DNA of 64,000 bases from Lytechinus variegatus (lineage: Eukaryota > Echinodermata > Echinoidea > Temnopleuroida > Toxopneustidae): positions 7,113,501 through 7,177,500 of the forward strand of contig NC_054750.1 in assembly GCF_018143015.1 (NCBI RefSeq), written 5' to 3'. This document shows, piece by piece, positions 1 to 11,747 of the stretch. The notes under the pieces were generated by a model, which was given only the letters and a program-made list of their open reading frames with translations, was not told where the DNA came from and ran no database searches. The number at the start of each line of letters is the position of its first letter. Within the stretch, counting starts at the first letter, position 1. The translations under genes and the position numbers were made by a program.

Positions 1-1295
1 CCATAAACACACACGGAAATTTTTTTTTCGAAAAAGGGCGCGCCCAATTTGACCTTGCTTTCCTGTCCAATGAAAATTAAGATGCGAAGCCAGCTGGAGA
101 TCCTGATTTCTTTTCTGAAACGCTGATTCTGTCCTCGAAATGGAAGAATAAACACACCCTTAAATCGTGAGCCAAACTCAATATCTTTGTATTTTGTACT
201 TCAAACTTGCTTCAATACATTATGTTTCTAATAAAGCACTAATACTTTCACCCTGATCGTTGGAATCTAACACAGCAGGATTTAAAAAAAAATTTACTAG
301 GGGCCTTTTTTGTTTAATTGGAGCAATTGTCGAATTTTCGGGGTTATTTTATTTTAATGGCCATGTTTTCTCCGACAAGCAGCCATGTGGCTAATCTTGC
401 TATTTTGCAAGGGCCAAATAATCCAGTACTGAAGGTGGGGTAAGCGCACTCTTTAAAAAACGTTGGAAAGAAACAGAGAAAAGAAAGTGTACTAAACTTA
501 AATGGGAAGTTCATCCTTACAAAAAGTTAATTGGAAGTATAGCAGAAAAATATTGGCTATGGTTTGAGCTATTTTTACAATATTCTTTTCAGGGTGAGTT
601 CCTCCTCAAAGAAAATTTTGACCATGAGAAAAGGGTAGGCCACATTGAGCTACCATTGATCTACAGTGACTGATGGGAGCAGTGATGGTAGATCGTGTCC
701 ATCAACAGCTGCCTGACAGACTGTTTCAATCAGCCAACCTGACATCTCTCCATCAACTGGAGGGGAAATATTTGGGAGATATCATGTCCCACTGACCTGA
801 TAATGAGGTCAAGCTATTATGCAATCAAGCCAATGAAGTTGGAATGTGTATGAGGCAGCTGGTATGTGACATTGACTGACAAGGGGAAGTTGAAGTGGTA
901 GTCTCCCTCTCCAGACCTATTTTTACTGGATTTAGTAAGGATGCCTAGAGTCATAGGTCCACTTATGATACATGTATGATATGGATTAGGCTTAATATTC
1001 ATTGAGACCTAATGCATCCACAGAATGTTCTTTAGACAGTATGCAATATTTGTTCACAAATTTTGGACAGGCTAAGGCTACAACAACTTGTTGTTGGACT
1101 CAATATAATAAGTATTTATACATGTTGCATCTCATTCAGTTGGCTGTTGAATAGTGGTGTTGCATTAAACAGGCAACCTAGGTTTGAAGATATTTTGGTT
1201 TAGTGCACAACTGCAAGTGCTTTTGGAGGGTTACATCACAGTACTTATGTACATGTAGGTCATGAAGTGAATAGACTACAAAGAGTAGAGCATTG
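1..1295. other. Gene-free left end
   Basis: Nothing recognised on either strand. Confidence 0.5.
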
Positions 1296-1743
1296 GAGGC
1301 CGTTCTCATTTTCTAAAGCTAGGCGCTTTCTAAAGCTAGTTTCTTGAAAACCGATTCAGGAAACCAGTTTGAAAGATTGCTTTGCTCGCGTTCCCACTTG
1401 ATCACACGAAAGTGGTTTTGAAAATTACACATAAAGCGATCCTGTTGCTACGGACATGCTCTCAGTGCATGGGCTTACGTATTTCACGTGAAATTCGAAA
1501 CCACAGCATATGCATTCTACACCTGTTGTGTGGAGCAGCGCGCTCAAAATGTGCGAAGATCGCTTTCCGAAGAACGGTTTTGTCCTCACGCTGAAACCAG
1601 GTTTACAAGGCAAAGCGATCTTGAAAACTACGTCGCAAGGTGGTTTTCTGAACCTTTTTGGAAGATCGCTTCAACCGTTCTCACTCCATGTTTAAACTAG
1701 TTTCAACTAAAATAGTTTAATGAAGGTAGTGAGAACAGTGTCT
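1296..1743 (+). mobile_element. MITE with repeated AAGATCGCTTT words, copy 1
   Basis: Left end GAGGCCGTTCTCATT; right end TAGTGAGAACAGTGTC, inverted and more diverged. The word GATCGCTT/AAGCGATC recurs in both orientations through the element, and AAACTAGTTT occurs near the ends. A second copy at 16116-16564 runs in the opposite direction. No transposase is encoded and no superfamily can be assigned. Confidence 0.8.
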
Positions 1744-1894
1744 GAGATGCAAAAACAAAAGAATACAAAGCAATGGACAACAAGATGTTTCACTTCATAT
1801 CATGGGACAACTTCCGGACAAGATCATATAATCTGTAGCAAATGCTATGTGAAGTTGTGTCTCTGTATATGGTTTTGAATGTACATGTACATGG

Positions 1895-2180
1895 AGGGTG
1901 CTTTATCAAGTATTGTTGATTCTGCAATAATTTCATCAATACTATGTAGTATGTTTGGTGACAATGTTCAACAACTGTCAGACCAAACCCCTATTTTCTA
2001 TTTACCCAAAGTAAACAAAAAAGATTGATCAGACAGTTACGGTCATTCATATTACCTGGTACTGACGACATAATATTGTCTTGGCCAATCGTATTTCAAA
2101 CTACTTGTAGCTGTCTTGATGAAACGGTGACAAATTGACAACTGACTCATCTGTGTAGCTTACTGTGATCTAGATTTAGC
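1895..2180 (+). repeat. Direct repeat, copy 1 (~285 bp)
   Basis: It shares GTTGTTGATTCTGCAATAAT-like, AATGTTCAACAACTGT, GTCTTGGCCAATC and ACTGTGATCTAGATTTA, in the same order, with 2653-2960. No gene is seen in either copy. Confidence 0.75.
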
Positions 2181-2652
2181 TGGCCAAAATTCTTTATTTA
2201 TTTTTGGGTGCTACTTGTCACAACTTACTGCCTAAATCTGCAACATTTGATTAGCTTTTAACATTGCAATTAGTGGGGATTTCCAGGGCAAAAATTTGAG
2301 TTTTCATGGCTCTTTTGATCATTACAGGGCAGCCATTCCATGTAGCTAGACGCCCTAAAACAAATTAAAATATCTCCTACAAAAACTACTGTAATTCAAA
2401 ATTTTTGAAGGACAATGTATATTATCAATACTTTGATTGAAATGAATAGGGAAAAACAAGTCTGCAACATATGATGTTCAAGTAATTAAGCTAAGTTTAA
2501 TAAGAAGTTGAAATTATGTGTAAATGTCACGCGAATCACAATGGAATGGCTGAGGAGCAAAATCGCCCCAGCCCCCATGTAACTTTTCCCTGGACAAGAT
2601 CGTAATCGGTACATACATGTAGCATTATGGCATTGATCAAGCTCCTATAGGA

Positions 2653-2960
2653 GTGTGCTATATAAAAAAGTGTTGTTGATTCTGCAATAATTTTAGCAAT
2701 AGGCTGTTATCATGCTTCTTATGTATATTGGTAGGGCAATGTTCAACAACTGTGACCAAACCCATAATTATCTATTTGCTCAAAGTAAACAAAGAAGTTT
2801 GAACAGACAGTTTGGTCATTCATAAACAGGGCACTGATGACATCATATACATGTACTGTCTTGGCCAATCATATTTCAAACTACTTGTAGCAGTCTTGAT
2901 GAAGTGTAAACAAATTGACAACTGACTTAACATGTAATATTGTACTGTGATCTAGATTTA
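2653..2960 (+). repeat. Direct repeat, copy 2 (~305 bp)
   Basis: Same orientation as 1895-2180 and about 760 bp downstream, with short indels between the copies. It is either a local duplication or two copies of a dispersed element. Confidence 0.75.
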
Positions 2961-3537
2961 TTAATATTTTCATTTTAGTATCCTGACACCTTTGCATAAT
3001 TTCCAATATTTTCTTTGTGCAGAAATCTACATAGATTGCAGAATATATTGGATCTGACCATTTATGTGCATTTGGCATAGTATTTTTTTTTATGTATCTC
3101 CCCTTTTATATTGATTTTGGTCTTTTCTTTAACAATTTTACCATTCACATCTACAGGATTTTCTTTGCACAGGAATTTTGTCTTTAATATTTCAGGTTCT
3201 GTCAGAATTGCACACGTGTCTTTTTTGTTTTATTATCAAACTTCACATTGATTAACTTGGAAAGGAAATTATCTGCTTGTATCAGGGAAAAAAAATCACA
3301 GGTGCTTGGGTGAGATTTTATTCCTGGAAGTGCTCAAAAGGAGCCCTGGAAAATCCCCATTCACTGAAATGCTGAAACTCACCCACTGGAGATTTAATGT
3401 AGGCGGTAGTTTGTGGAAAGCAGCCCTTGAAAATACAGAAAACTTGTTTTTTGCCTGATATTTACAAAGTAAATTTTACATTGTAAAAATCTATATATCT
3501 GAACATAATACATTAACGTCATCGCATATCTATAATA

Positions 3538-4404
3538 TATTGCACCATCTATCTAGAAATAATTTATTCTGAGGCATATTGATATTATCATTATCACCCC
3601 AGATGTAGCTTAAAGGACAAGTTTACTCCAACAAAAACTTGATTTGAATAAAAAGAGAAAACTTCAACAAGCATAACACTGAAAATTTCATCAAAATCGG
3701 ATGTAAAATAAGAAAGTTATGACATTTTAAAGTTTCACTTTATTTCACAAAACAGTATATGCACATCTTGGTCCATATGCAAATGAGGGAACTGATGACA
3801 TCATCCACTCACTATTTCTTTTGTATTTTATCATATGAAATATGAAATATTTTTATTTTCTCATTGTCATGTGAAATGAAGTTTCATTCCTCCCTGAACA
3901 CGTGGAATTCCATTATTTTAACAATTTGTGCTTCAGGCAAGGAGGTCCTAGTCATCAAATTCGTAAAAATTGAAATATTGTATTTAAATCAAACAATAAA
4001 AAACAAAAGAAATTGTGAGTGAGTGACATCATCGACTCTCTCATTTGGATGTAACTGGCTAATTCATATATCTATTTAACGAAACTTTGAAATTTCATAA
4101 CTTTCTTATTTTACCTCCGATTTTGATGAAATTTTTAGCATTGTGCTTGTCTGATTTTTCTCTATTGATTCAAATCAACATTCTTCTGAGGTGGACTTGA
4201 CCTTTAAGCAGCATTCCAGTGCTCTGTGAATTCTAAGGAATTAATCCTGCTGGGTACCCATTCACCTCACCTTGGTCAAGTAAAGCATACAATGTAATGT
4301 GGGTAAATTTCTTGATGAAGGAAAACACGCCATGGATGGGATTTGAACCCATGTCCCTCTGATTGAGAGACGAGAGTGGTAACCACTAGACCACAAGGCC
4401 CCCA
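3538..4404 (-). mobile_element. tRNA-derived SINE (family A), split by a TTAA MITE
   Basis: On the minus strand the head reads GGCCTTGTGGTCTAGTGGTT (A box) and GGGTTCAAATCC (B box), then a body with AATGGGTACCCAGCAGG. The 3' part resumes beyond the MITE with CTAGATAGATGGTGCAA. The complete copy at 26017-26302 aligns on both sides of the MITE, which shows the SINE was interrupted. It is not a tRNA gene: there is no cloverleaf past the head. Confidence 0.85.
3614..4203. mobile_element. 590-bp palindromic MITE with TTAA target duplication
   Basis: TTAA flanks both ends (3610-3613 and 4204-4207). Long inverted arms of about 125 bp start AGGACAAGTTTACTCC and, inverted, AGGTCAAGTCCACCTC; both contain TTTCATCAAAATCGGA and AAATAAGAAAGTTATGA. 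TTAA targets are used by piggyBac- and Kolobok-type transposases. It is inserted inside a SINE. Confidence 0.88.
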
Positions 4405-6177
4405 CATATTTAAGTTTCTAATACAGTAAGTTTCTTTACAATTCTGCCACAGAGCATGGAAATACTGTACAGTACTACATAGCTACATGCAAAGACATTA
4501 ATTGCTGTATATATGCCTCCATGTACAGGGAGCATCTTATCTGAAAAGAAATTACCCTGGTTTTGGAGGGTGTGAAATTCCTATTGTCATCTTGATGTCT
4601 TGGGTATAACTGTAAATTGGATGAGATCATTGTTATGCAAATTTCACCTTAGTGTAAAGAGTAAACATTGAAGAAGGGCAAACAAGCACCTTAGCACCCC
4701 CAACATTTAGGCCTAATGGTTGTATTTGGGTGGAACGAACAATAGTGCATTCATTCCTGCATGTAGGCCTGTACGTACCCAGTCATGGCCTCAATAACCT
4801 TATTTCACTCTAATCTGAGTAAAATTGGTGTCCAAAGCAAAAGAATTGTAATTGGTTGTCAATTTTTAGAGTAATCATAGTGAAAATAATAATGAAAACA
4901 TTTACATGGAACATTAAAATATAGCTTTGCAGGTCTGCATACCATGACCCTGGCTGGAATATAACTATCCTGATTGGGCGCTAGAGCATGCAAGGTATTC
5001 CTCAGGCACCCTTTTACTACTCCTGGGTGGAGAACGGCCAATTTCAATTAATGTCTTGCTAAAGGACCCGAGTGCTACGTGCTAGAAATAATCTTTAAAA
5101 GCTAGATGAATTGCTTGGATATCAAGCTTATGCTTGAAAAATATGGTGAATCAAATAAAAAAAATCTTCATTTTTAGCTCATCTTCACCTTGCTCTGCTT
5201 TCAGTTTCAGTGACTGTTACATTGATGCAACAAATTGAAAGACATGGCTAAACAATCTCTGTTCTTAAAATACTGATATTACTTTTTTTAAAATAATCAT
5301 ACCAATTCAAGCAAAGGCTTGCAAAAGGCCAGCATTTTGTTTAATGCGTTTGACCCTTTTAATAAATATTTAAAAATTGTTTTCAGCCTTTCTCAATTTT
5401 CAACTTAAAAATCACAGACCTTAGAGTTATATTTCTTTATTTTTAATAGGACAGGGACATTATTTTCATAGTGCATATTTCTTTATTGCCATGATACTAA
5501 TGGGAAAAATTAAAAAGGGCATAAGAAATCTTCAAGGCCAATGGGCACTATAAAGGCCACTCAATAGGACATGCATTTAAACTCAAGCCATGAAATCAAT
5601 TACATGTATCAATGATGTTGAGAATCTGAAATTTAGTATTACATGTATTTTAATTATTTAGTGAGCATACCCATTGATGAAAAATTTGAAAATGCTATTA
5701 AAATTCAGAAATGAGGTTGAGAATCATTTTCAGAAAGTCTACTGTACCTCTCACCATCTCTCTGCTAAACCTGCTTCTTGACGAAGAAGCATTGCATTTG
5801 AAAGCTGCACTGGCAGTGTCTTCATTTTTCTTAGAGATTACTGTGCAGTCCTTGGTATGCAAAAAGTCTGCTTTCCAATACAGTAGTTAGGCATTGATGT
5901 AAATACCAAAGGTCAACGGATGCTGGGATCTGTTTCAAGTGTCGCATTTTAATGTCCACCGTACATAATATCGAGATGCGTGCATGCATCCCGTATGCTC
6001 CAACAATACATACATGTTCATAGGTTTATATGTACATGAATGTTTAGACTTGTACATTATTGTATATTTCGTGATATAACTGTTGTGCTCTTATATGTAT
6101 GGGAAGCAATTGGTGTATATTCTTTTTCTGATACGATGCAGCATATTCATTTGGTTGGTAGCAAGATAGGATTTGTT
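4405..6177. other. Gene-free stretch
   Basis: AT-rich, no recognisable gene or element. A few ACATGTAC words. Confidence 0.5.
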
Positions 6178-6446
6178 CAAATTATAGATGATGATATTGG
6201 TTATGATGAGGATGTTGATGATGATGGTGATGATGATGATGGTGATGAGGATGATGTTGATGATGATGATGGGGAGGAGAAGGAGGGAGGGAAAAGATGA
6301 TACATGTAGAATGTCCTGGATATGGTGATGATGATGATGATGGTGATGATGGTGTTGTTGATGATGATGATGATGGTGTTGATGATGATAATGGTGGTGT
6401 TGATTGAGAGGATGATAATGATTGATGCTGATGATGAAAATATTAT
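6178..6446 (+). repeat. (GAT)n-rich microsatellite
   Basis: Imperfect GATGATGGTGATGAT array with GTTGAT variants. It encodes only low-complexity Asp or Met runs. Confidence 0.9.
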
Positions 6447-6562
6447 AATAATAATAATAATACCAACATGCTTATATAGCGCATATCACTGCCAAATGCG
6501 TCCCTATGCGCTTCATTGGATATTATTACCCTGGCTTTAGCCCCGCAGCCTTTTACAGCGCG
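6440..6562 (-). mobile_element. SINE family B, 3' fragment
   Basis: The reverse complement reads CAGTGATATGCGCTATATA, then AGCATGTTGGTATTATTATT, matching the 3' part of the SINE at 61469-61752. The tRNA head is missing. Confidence 0.7.
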
Positions 6563-6849
6563 GTGGCATTTCATTATGATGATAAGAAGGAGGATAAAGA
6601 TCTGTCATCTGATGACAGATAATGTTCATTTATGTGGTGATGATGGTGAAGATGATGGTGACGAAGATGATGATTCTGGTGGTGTAATATTGAAATATGT
6701 TGTTTATGGCTTTTTCAACCCATATAAGTATGAAAATGGCTTTGGTTGGTTTGGTCATTGGGGCTTTGCATGCCCTATGGAGTGGCCTCAATGCCCCTTT
6801 CAATGGCCTTTACTGTGTGTACTGTAGATAACATATTTGTTCCATTTTT

Positions 6850-8121
6850 GTCTCACCTGCGAAGCAAAGTGAGACTATAGGCGCCGTTTTTCCGATGGCG
6901 ACGGCGGCGGCGTCAACATCAAATCTTAACCTGAGGTTAAGTTTTTGAAATGACATCATAACTTAGAAAGTATATGGACCTAGTTAATAAAACTTGGCCA
7001 TAAGTATTACTGAACATCCTATTAGAGTTTCATGTCACATGACCAAGGTCAAAGGTCATTTAGGGTCAATGAACTTAGACCATGTTGGAGGAATCAACAT
7101 CGAAATCTTAACCTGAGGTTAAGTTTTTGAAATGTCATGGTTAAGTTTTTGAAATGTCATCGTAACTTAGAAAATATATGGACCTAGTTCATGAAACTTG
7201 GACATAAGGTTAATCAAGTATCACTGACCATTCTGCATGAGTTTCACGTCACATGACCAAGGTCATTTAGGGTCCATGAACTTTGGCCGAATTGGGGATA
7301 TCTGTTGAATTCCCATTATAACTTTGAAAGTTTATGGATCTGATTCATGAAACTTGGACATAATAGTAATCAATCATCACTGAAAATTTTGTGCAATTTT
7401 CAGGTCTCATGATTAAGGTCAAAGGTCATTTAGGGTCAATGAACTTTGGAACTTTGGCTGAATTGGGGATATCTGTGAATTCCCATCATAACTTTGAAAG
7501 TTTATGGATCTGATTCATGAAACTTGGACATAATAGTAATCAATCATCACTGAAAATTTTGTGCAATTTTCAGGTCTCATGATTAAGGTCAAAGGTCATT
7601 TAGGGTCAATGAACTTTGGCCGAATCGGGGGTATCTGTTGAATTACCATCATAACTTTGAAAGTTTATTGGTCTAGTTCATTAAACTTGGACATTAGAGT
7701 AATCAAGTATCACTGAACATCCTGTGCGCGTTTCAGGTCACATGACAAAGGTCAATGAACTTTGGCCAAATTGGGTGTATCTGTTGAATTACCATCATAA
7801 CTTTGAAAGCTTATGGATCTGATTCATGAAACTTGTACATAAGAGTAATCAAGTATCACTGAACATCCTGTTCGAGTTTCAGGTCACATGATCAAGGTCA
7901 AAGGTCATGTAAGGTCAATGAACTTTGGCCATGTTGGGGTTTTTTGTTGAATAACCATCATATCTCTGTAATTTTATTGGTCTAGTTCATAAAAAGTGGA
8001 CATAAGAGTAACCATGTATCACTGAACATCTTGTGTGAGTTAGAGTAGTATTCAAAGTCAGCACTGCTGCTATATTGAACCGCGTGATGCAGGTGAGACG
8101 GCCAGAGGCATTCCACTTGTT
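6850..8121 (+). mobile_element. Element with internal ~170-bp tandem units carrying DR1 sites
   Basis: The ends are GTCTCACCTGCGAAGC on the left and, inverted, GCAGGTGAGAC at 8089-8099, followed by GGCCAGAGGCATTCCACTTG. Between them at least six units of about 150-210 bp repeat the order GGTCATTTAGGGTCAATGAA, TTTGGCCGAATTGGGG, CATAACTTTGAAAGTTTATG and GAAACTTGGACATAA. Four units keep a perfect AGGTCAAAGGTCA. The right end recurs as a fragment at 51533-51752. No protein is encoded. Confidence 0.8.
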
Positions 8122-8326
8122 AAACCTTCCCATTAATTTTGTGCTATAATTTAAAAATGTGCCCATTTGAAGAGTTGTCTTGCCCTGAAAATATAGAAAT
8201 TTTAGGTCTGCCTGATTCAGTGTTATGATGGGATTGTTAATGATAATGTGGGTAAAGTTCTTCATTCTACAGTATATTCAGGGTTATGCAGTGTCTAAAG
8301 CACATCCAAAGAGCAGCCTTTTATAA

Positions 8327-8844
8327 GGGGATGCTCCGGGCTGGAAATATTTATATCTAAATAAATAAAGTAAAATTTACTGAGCAAAATGCTGAAAATT
8401 TCATCAAAATCGGATAACAAATAATGAAGTTGTTGAATTTTAAAGTTTAGCAATATTTTGTGAAAATAGTTTGAATATGTGCATGTTGTCATGAATATTC
8501 ATTAGGTGGGCTGATGATGTCACATCTTCACTTTCCTTTTTCTTATGTTATTACATAATAGAAATCATAATTGTTTCATTTTTTTCACATGTGTGAACAA
8601 TGTGTCTCTTTAATTATGAAATACAATATAAGTTGCATCAAGCAATATCTAATGCATTAGATCAGTTGTCAATCCAATTTTTACCAGTTCTTGGGAGAAA
8701 AAAAATATGAATAAACTTAATTTTGCTTTAAAATACCATTCATTAACATTGTTATTCCTTGTCTGATTTCGTTCATTTGTATGCTTGTGTTTTGTTTGTC
8801 TGATTTTATCTGTTTATATCATATTTTCAGCCCGGAGCATCCCC
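8327..8844. mobile_element. 518-bp TTAA-type MITE
   Basis: Inverted ends GGGGATGCTCCGGGCTG (left) and CAGCCCGGAGCATCCCC (right). Flanks are ATAA on the left and TTAA on the right, so one copy of the target has mutated. The interior shares TTTCATCAAAATCGGATAA with the 3614-4203 element. Confidence 0.85.
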
Positions 8845-9220
8845 TTAACATCTGAGGCTCCAGAAAATAATGGATGTAGTGACTCATTATAGGACCTTTT
8901 AACACTTGATAGGGGAAAAAGTATAAAGGTTATGTCTGTACATGTATATATACATGTATGCAAAAGGAACAATTTCCTGATTGACAAATATTGGCCTGAT
9001 TGTCCATTTACCATCTCTAATGATTTCCTGATTGGTGTCAGCAAGAGCATGCAAGGCATGGTCATTTCAATTTTGACAAAAATAAACTCTTTAACCTTGA
9101 TGAACACAAATAAAAAAGATTGTAAGATGCAGAGAGCCACTAGAAATGTTGAAGATCAGCTTTGATTGTTCACCAAAATTTTCATCTGGATGCCCGAGTC
9201 TTAAAGATCAAGAAAGATGA

Positions 9221-9330
9221 GGATATCTATTTATTCATTCATTTATTCATTTATTTATTTATGGATCTTTTGTTTGTTTGTTTGTCGTCCGCCTGTTCGT
9301 CCATTCATTCATTCATTCATTCATCTCTTC
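9221..9330 (+). repeat. (TTCA/TTTA)n simple repeat
   Basis: ATTCATTCATTTATTC runs, then GTTTGTTTGTTTG and CATTCATTCATTC. Confidence 0.85.
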
Positions 9331-9466
9331 TCCAGTGATTTGTTTATAATAGTCAATAGTTGGGAGTTTAGAGAGTTTATTTTTATATTCGTGAATTACA
9401 CAAACAACTTTGTAGGTTAACAAATTCTTGATCGTTTGTACATATGTGAAGTGTGATGCTTCATAC

Positions 9467-9499
9467 CAAAGAGATATCACCTCTAATGATATCTCTTTG
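9467..9499. repeat. Perfect 13-bp inverted repeat, 7-nt loop
   Basis: CAAAGAGATATCA and TGATATCTCTTTG around CCTCTAA, four bases before a poly-G-tipped repeat. Confidence 0.85.
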
Positions 9500-9502
9500 T
9501 TC

Positions 9503-9642
9503 GGGGGGGGGGGGTACTCAACCCCAAAAGTGGTAGGTATGTGCCGTGGGTGAGACAAAAAACAGGGGCTTTGGAGCGGGCTTATTGTAAAAAGGAGGGT
9601 CCTCGGAACGGGCTTTGGAGCTACAAATGTTTATGAAAACGG
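9503..9642 (+). mobile_element. Poly-G-tipped repeat, truncated copy
   Basis: A G run, then sequence aligning with 11748-11900: AAAAGTGGTAGGTATGTGCC, GTAAAAAGGAGGGTCCTCGG, GGAGCTACAAATG. The rest of the element is absent. Confidence 0.75.
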
Positions 9643-10321
9643 TATACACATAATGCAATGCATGATGTGAGAAATTGTAAGCAGGAAAATGTCCATTCAT
9701 AGTGCAATCTGATGAAGCTACAACATGAAGAACCCATCTGTTTTGTTGAGGTATAGGCTTGACCTTCAAGTAACCTCACCAAGGCTGAGACTGGACAACC
9801 CATGGTCTGTCTGGCCTGGCTTCCTTTCCTACACCATGTACATGTATCCTCTTCTTTGTTCAGCTTCATCTCCTTCAAGTTCATCACCAGGACAAGTTCA
9901 ATGTTATTTTGATATTTGAATTGGCTCCATGCTTATGTTTCACTGTCCAAATCAACAATGATGAGTATCTGTGTTTCCTCATCGCATACAGGTCTTATTT
10001 CCGATTCAGGTCTTCATCTCTCTTTGTCTTAAGTCTTTGATGAGAATTTGGGGATCAAAACTGGGCAGACCATCAGGGACAAAATGTTTTTATTTTTTAT
10101 TTTTGAGGGATACTTTCACAACCGATAGCCTAAACCTGCATAAACATTGCAGTGAATGGGATATTTGGGGGCTCTTTTGAGTGAGCGAAATTGTCCTGAG
10201 CCCCCCTGTATTTTCCCCTTTAAACCATACAGTAGATGACATTGAAAGTTGATGGTAAAAAAGGAGTATTAGTCATACATTGTAGCACAGACCTTTGGTG
10301 ATGATGCTATAAAGTCAGGGA

Positions 10322-10616
10322 TAATAATAATTATACTTGCTTATATAGCGATTAATACTTACTTTGTTAGAAGTCTCTAAGCGCTCTACAGTATATGCAG
10401 CATAATTACCCTGGCTTTAGCAGTGCAGCTGTTACGCGCGCTGCGTTTCAAGGAATAAATTCCTGCCAGGTACCCATTTACCTCACCTGGGTTGAGTGCA
10501 GCACATTGTGGATCAATTTCTTGCTGAAGGAAATTACGCCATGGTTGGGATTCGAACCCACGACCTTCTGTTTCAAAGTCCGGAGACTAATCCACTGGGC
10601 CACAACGCTCCACATG
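10322..10616 (-). mobile_element. tRNA-derived SINE (family B)
   Basis: Minus-strand head AGCGTTGTGGCCCAGTGGAT with B box GGGTTCGAATCC, then GTACCTGGCAGGAATTTATT, GCCAGGGTAATTATG and a tail CGCTATATAAGCAAGTATAA ending in an AAT-rich run. Confidence 0.85.
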
Positions 10617-10652
10617 GGATGGATTTAAGGCCCTTGGATCCCCCATGCCCTT

Positions 10653-11017
10653 ATACCCTTTTCATAATCCTCCAATAGAGTAATGCGGATAATTCAATAA
10701 AAATTGCGTTCATAAACTCCGAAAATAATCCGCACTATTTTTACGAGCGCCCGTCCTGAAAAAGGAGGATAATCGTCATGGCAACCGCACACACCCCCTC
10801 CGATACGGTTGCGTTGGAAAAGGGTGACCTTGTGACTGCTCCATGGCAATTATCCGCATTACTTTCGAAATGCGTTCATAAATTCAAAATCTGGTCCCGA
10901 TGCTGCTATTATGCGGATAATCGCAGCATCAAAATAATGCGGATAACTCTGGTCCTCCTATTTTACGACCAAATTATGCTGCTATTAGCCGCATAATTGG
11001 GTTTATGAAAGGGGTAT
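10653..11017. mobile_element. 365-bp MITE with repeated GCGGATAAT words
   Basis: Inverted ends ATACCCTTTTCATAATCC and GGTTTATGAAAGGGGTAT. ATGCGGATAA or its inverse recurs at least six times. The borders fit a TTA duplication (CTTA|TACCC...GGGTA|TTAG), as in PIF/Harbinger, which is tentative. Confidence 0.75.
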
Positions 11018-11747
11018 TAGAGCCATATTTCATATTTGCTTGTCAAATAAAATACTCCCTAAGTACATGTTTGTGAGCCCCTCCCACCTCCTGGCAAATC
11101 CTGTATCAAACAGTGGTATATGTAGAAATAGTATATACCCTCTAGGCCTACCTATTTTATAGTGTCATGTGATTTTTTTTACATCATCTGGGAACATCTA
11201 TGATTACTGTTGCATCATCGTTGCATCATCATTATTGCATCCTTGAATAAAAATTCTTATATTCCCATTCTTCTTTTGATTACAGTTCATCATATCTTTC
11301 ATCCATTCCATTTCTATCTATGTACATGTATGAATGCTCATTGTTTAATCCTGTCAATATTGACCTAATAAACTTTCATGCTCGGTATCTGTTAAATGGG
11401 AATCTCATGATCACAGAACGTGAAATGTGTGACAGGTTGCCATCTGGGACTTTTCTCTGATACCGTCAGATGCACAGAAAAGCAAAATGAAAAAAAAAAA
11501 ATGTTTAGGAGTATTTTTTTTCACATTGGGTGATTACTGACTTTTTGGAACTATTTTTTCATTTCAAGGGTAGGAAATTATTTCTTAGGGGCTATTTTTT
11601 CAAAATGGCATTGATGACTTTTGGGGCTATTTGTTCTTTTAAGGTGCTTGTAGTTTGCATGATTATTAATTGCGTGTATGGATTTGATATTTTTATTCTG
11701 CTGTATTTGAAATTTTCATTTTCAAAATGTTGAAATTGAAAGATCCC

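Noticed and set aside
6040-6540. Acidic (Asp-rich) and Met-rich open frames
   Set aside because: Products of the (GAT)n simple repeat; no unique protein sequence around them.
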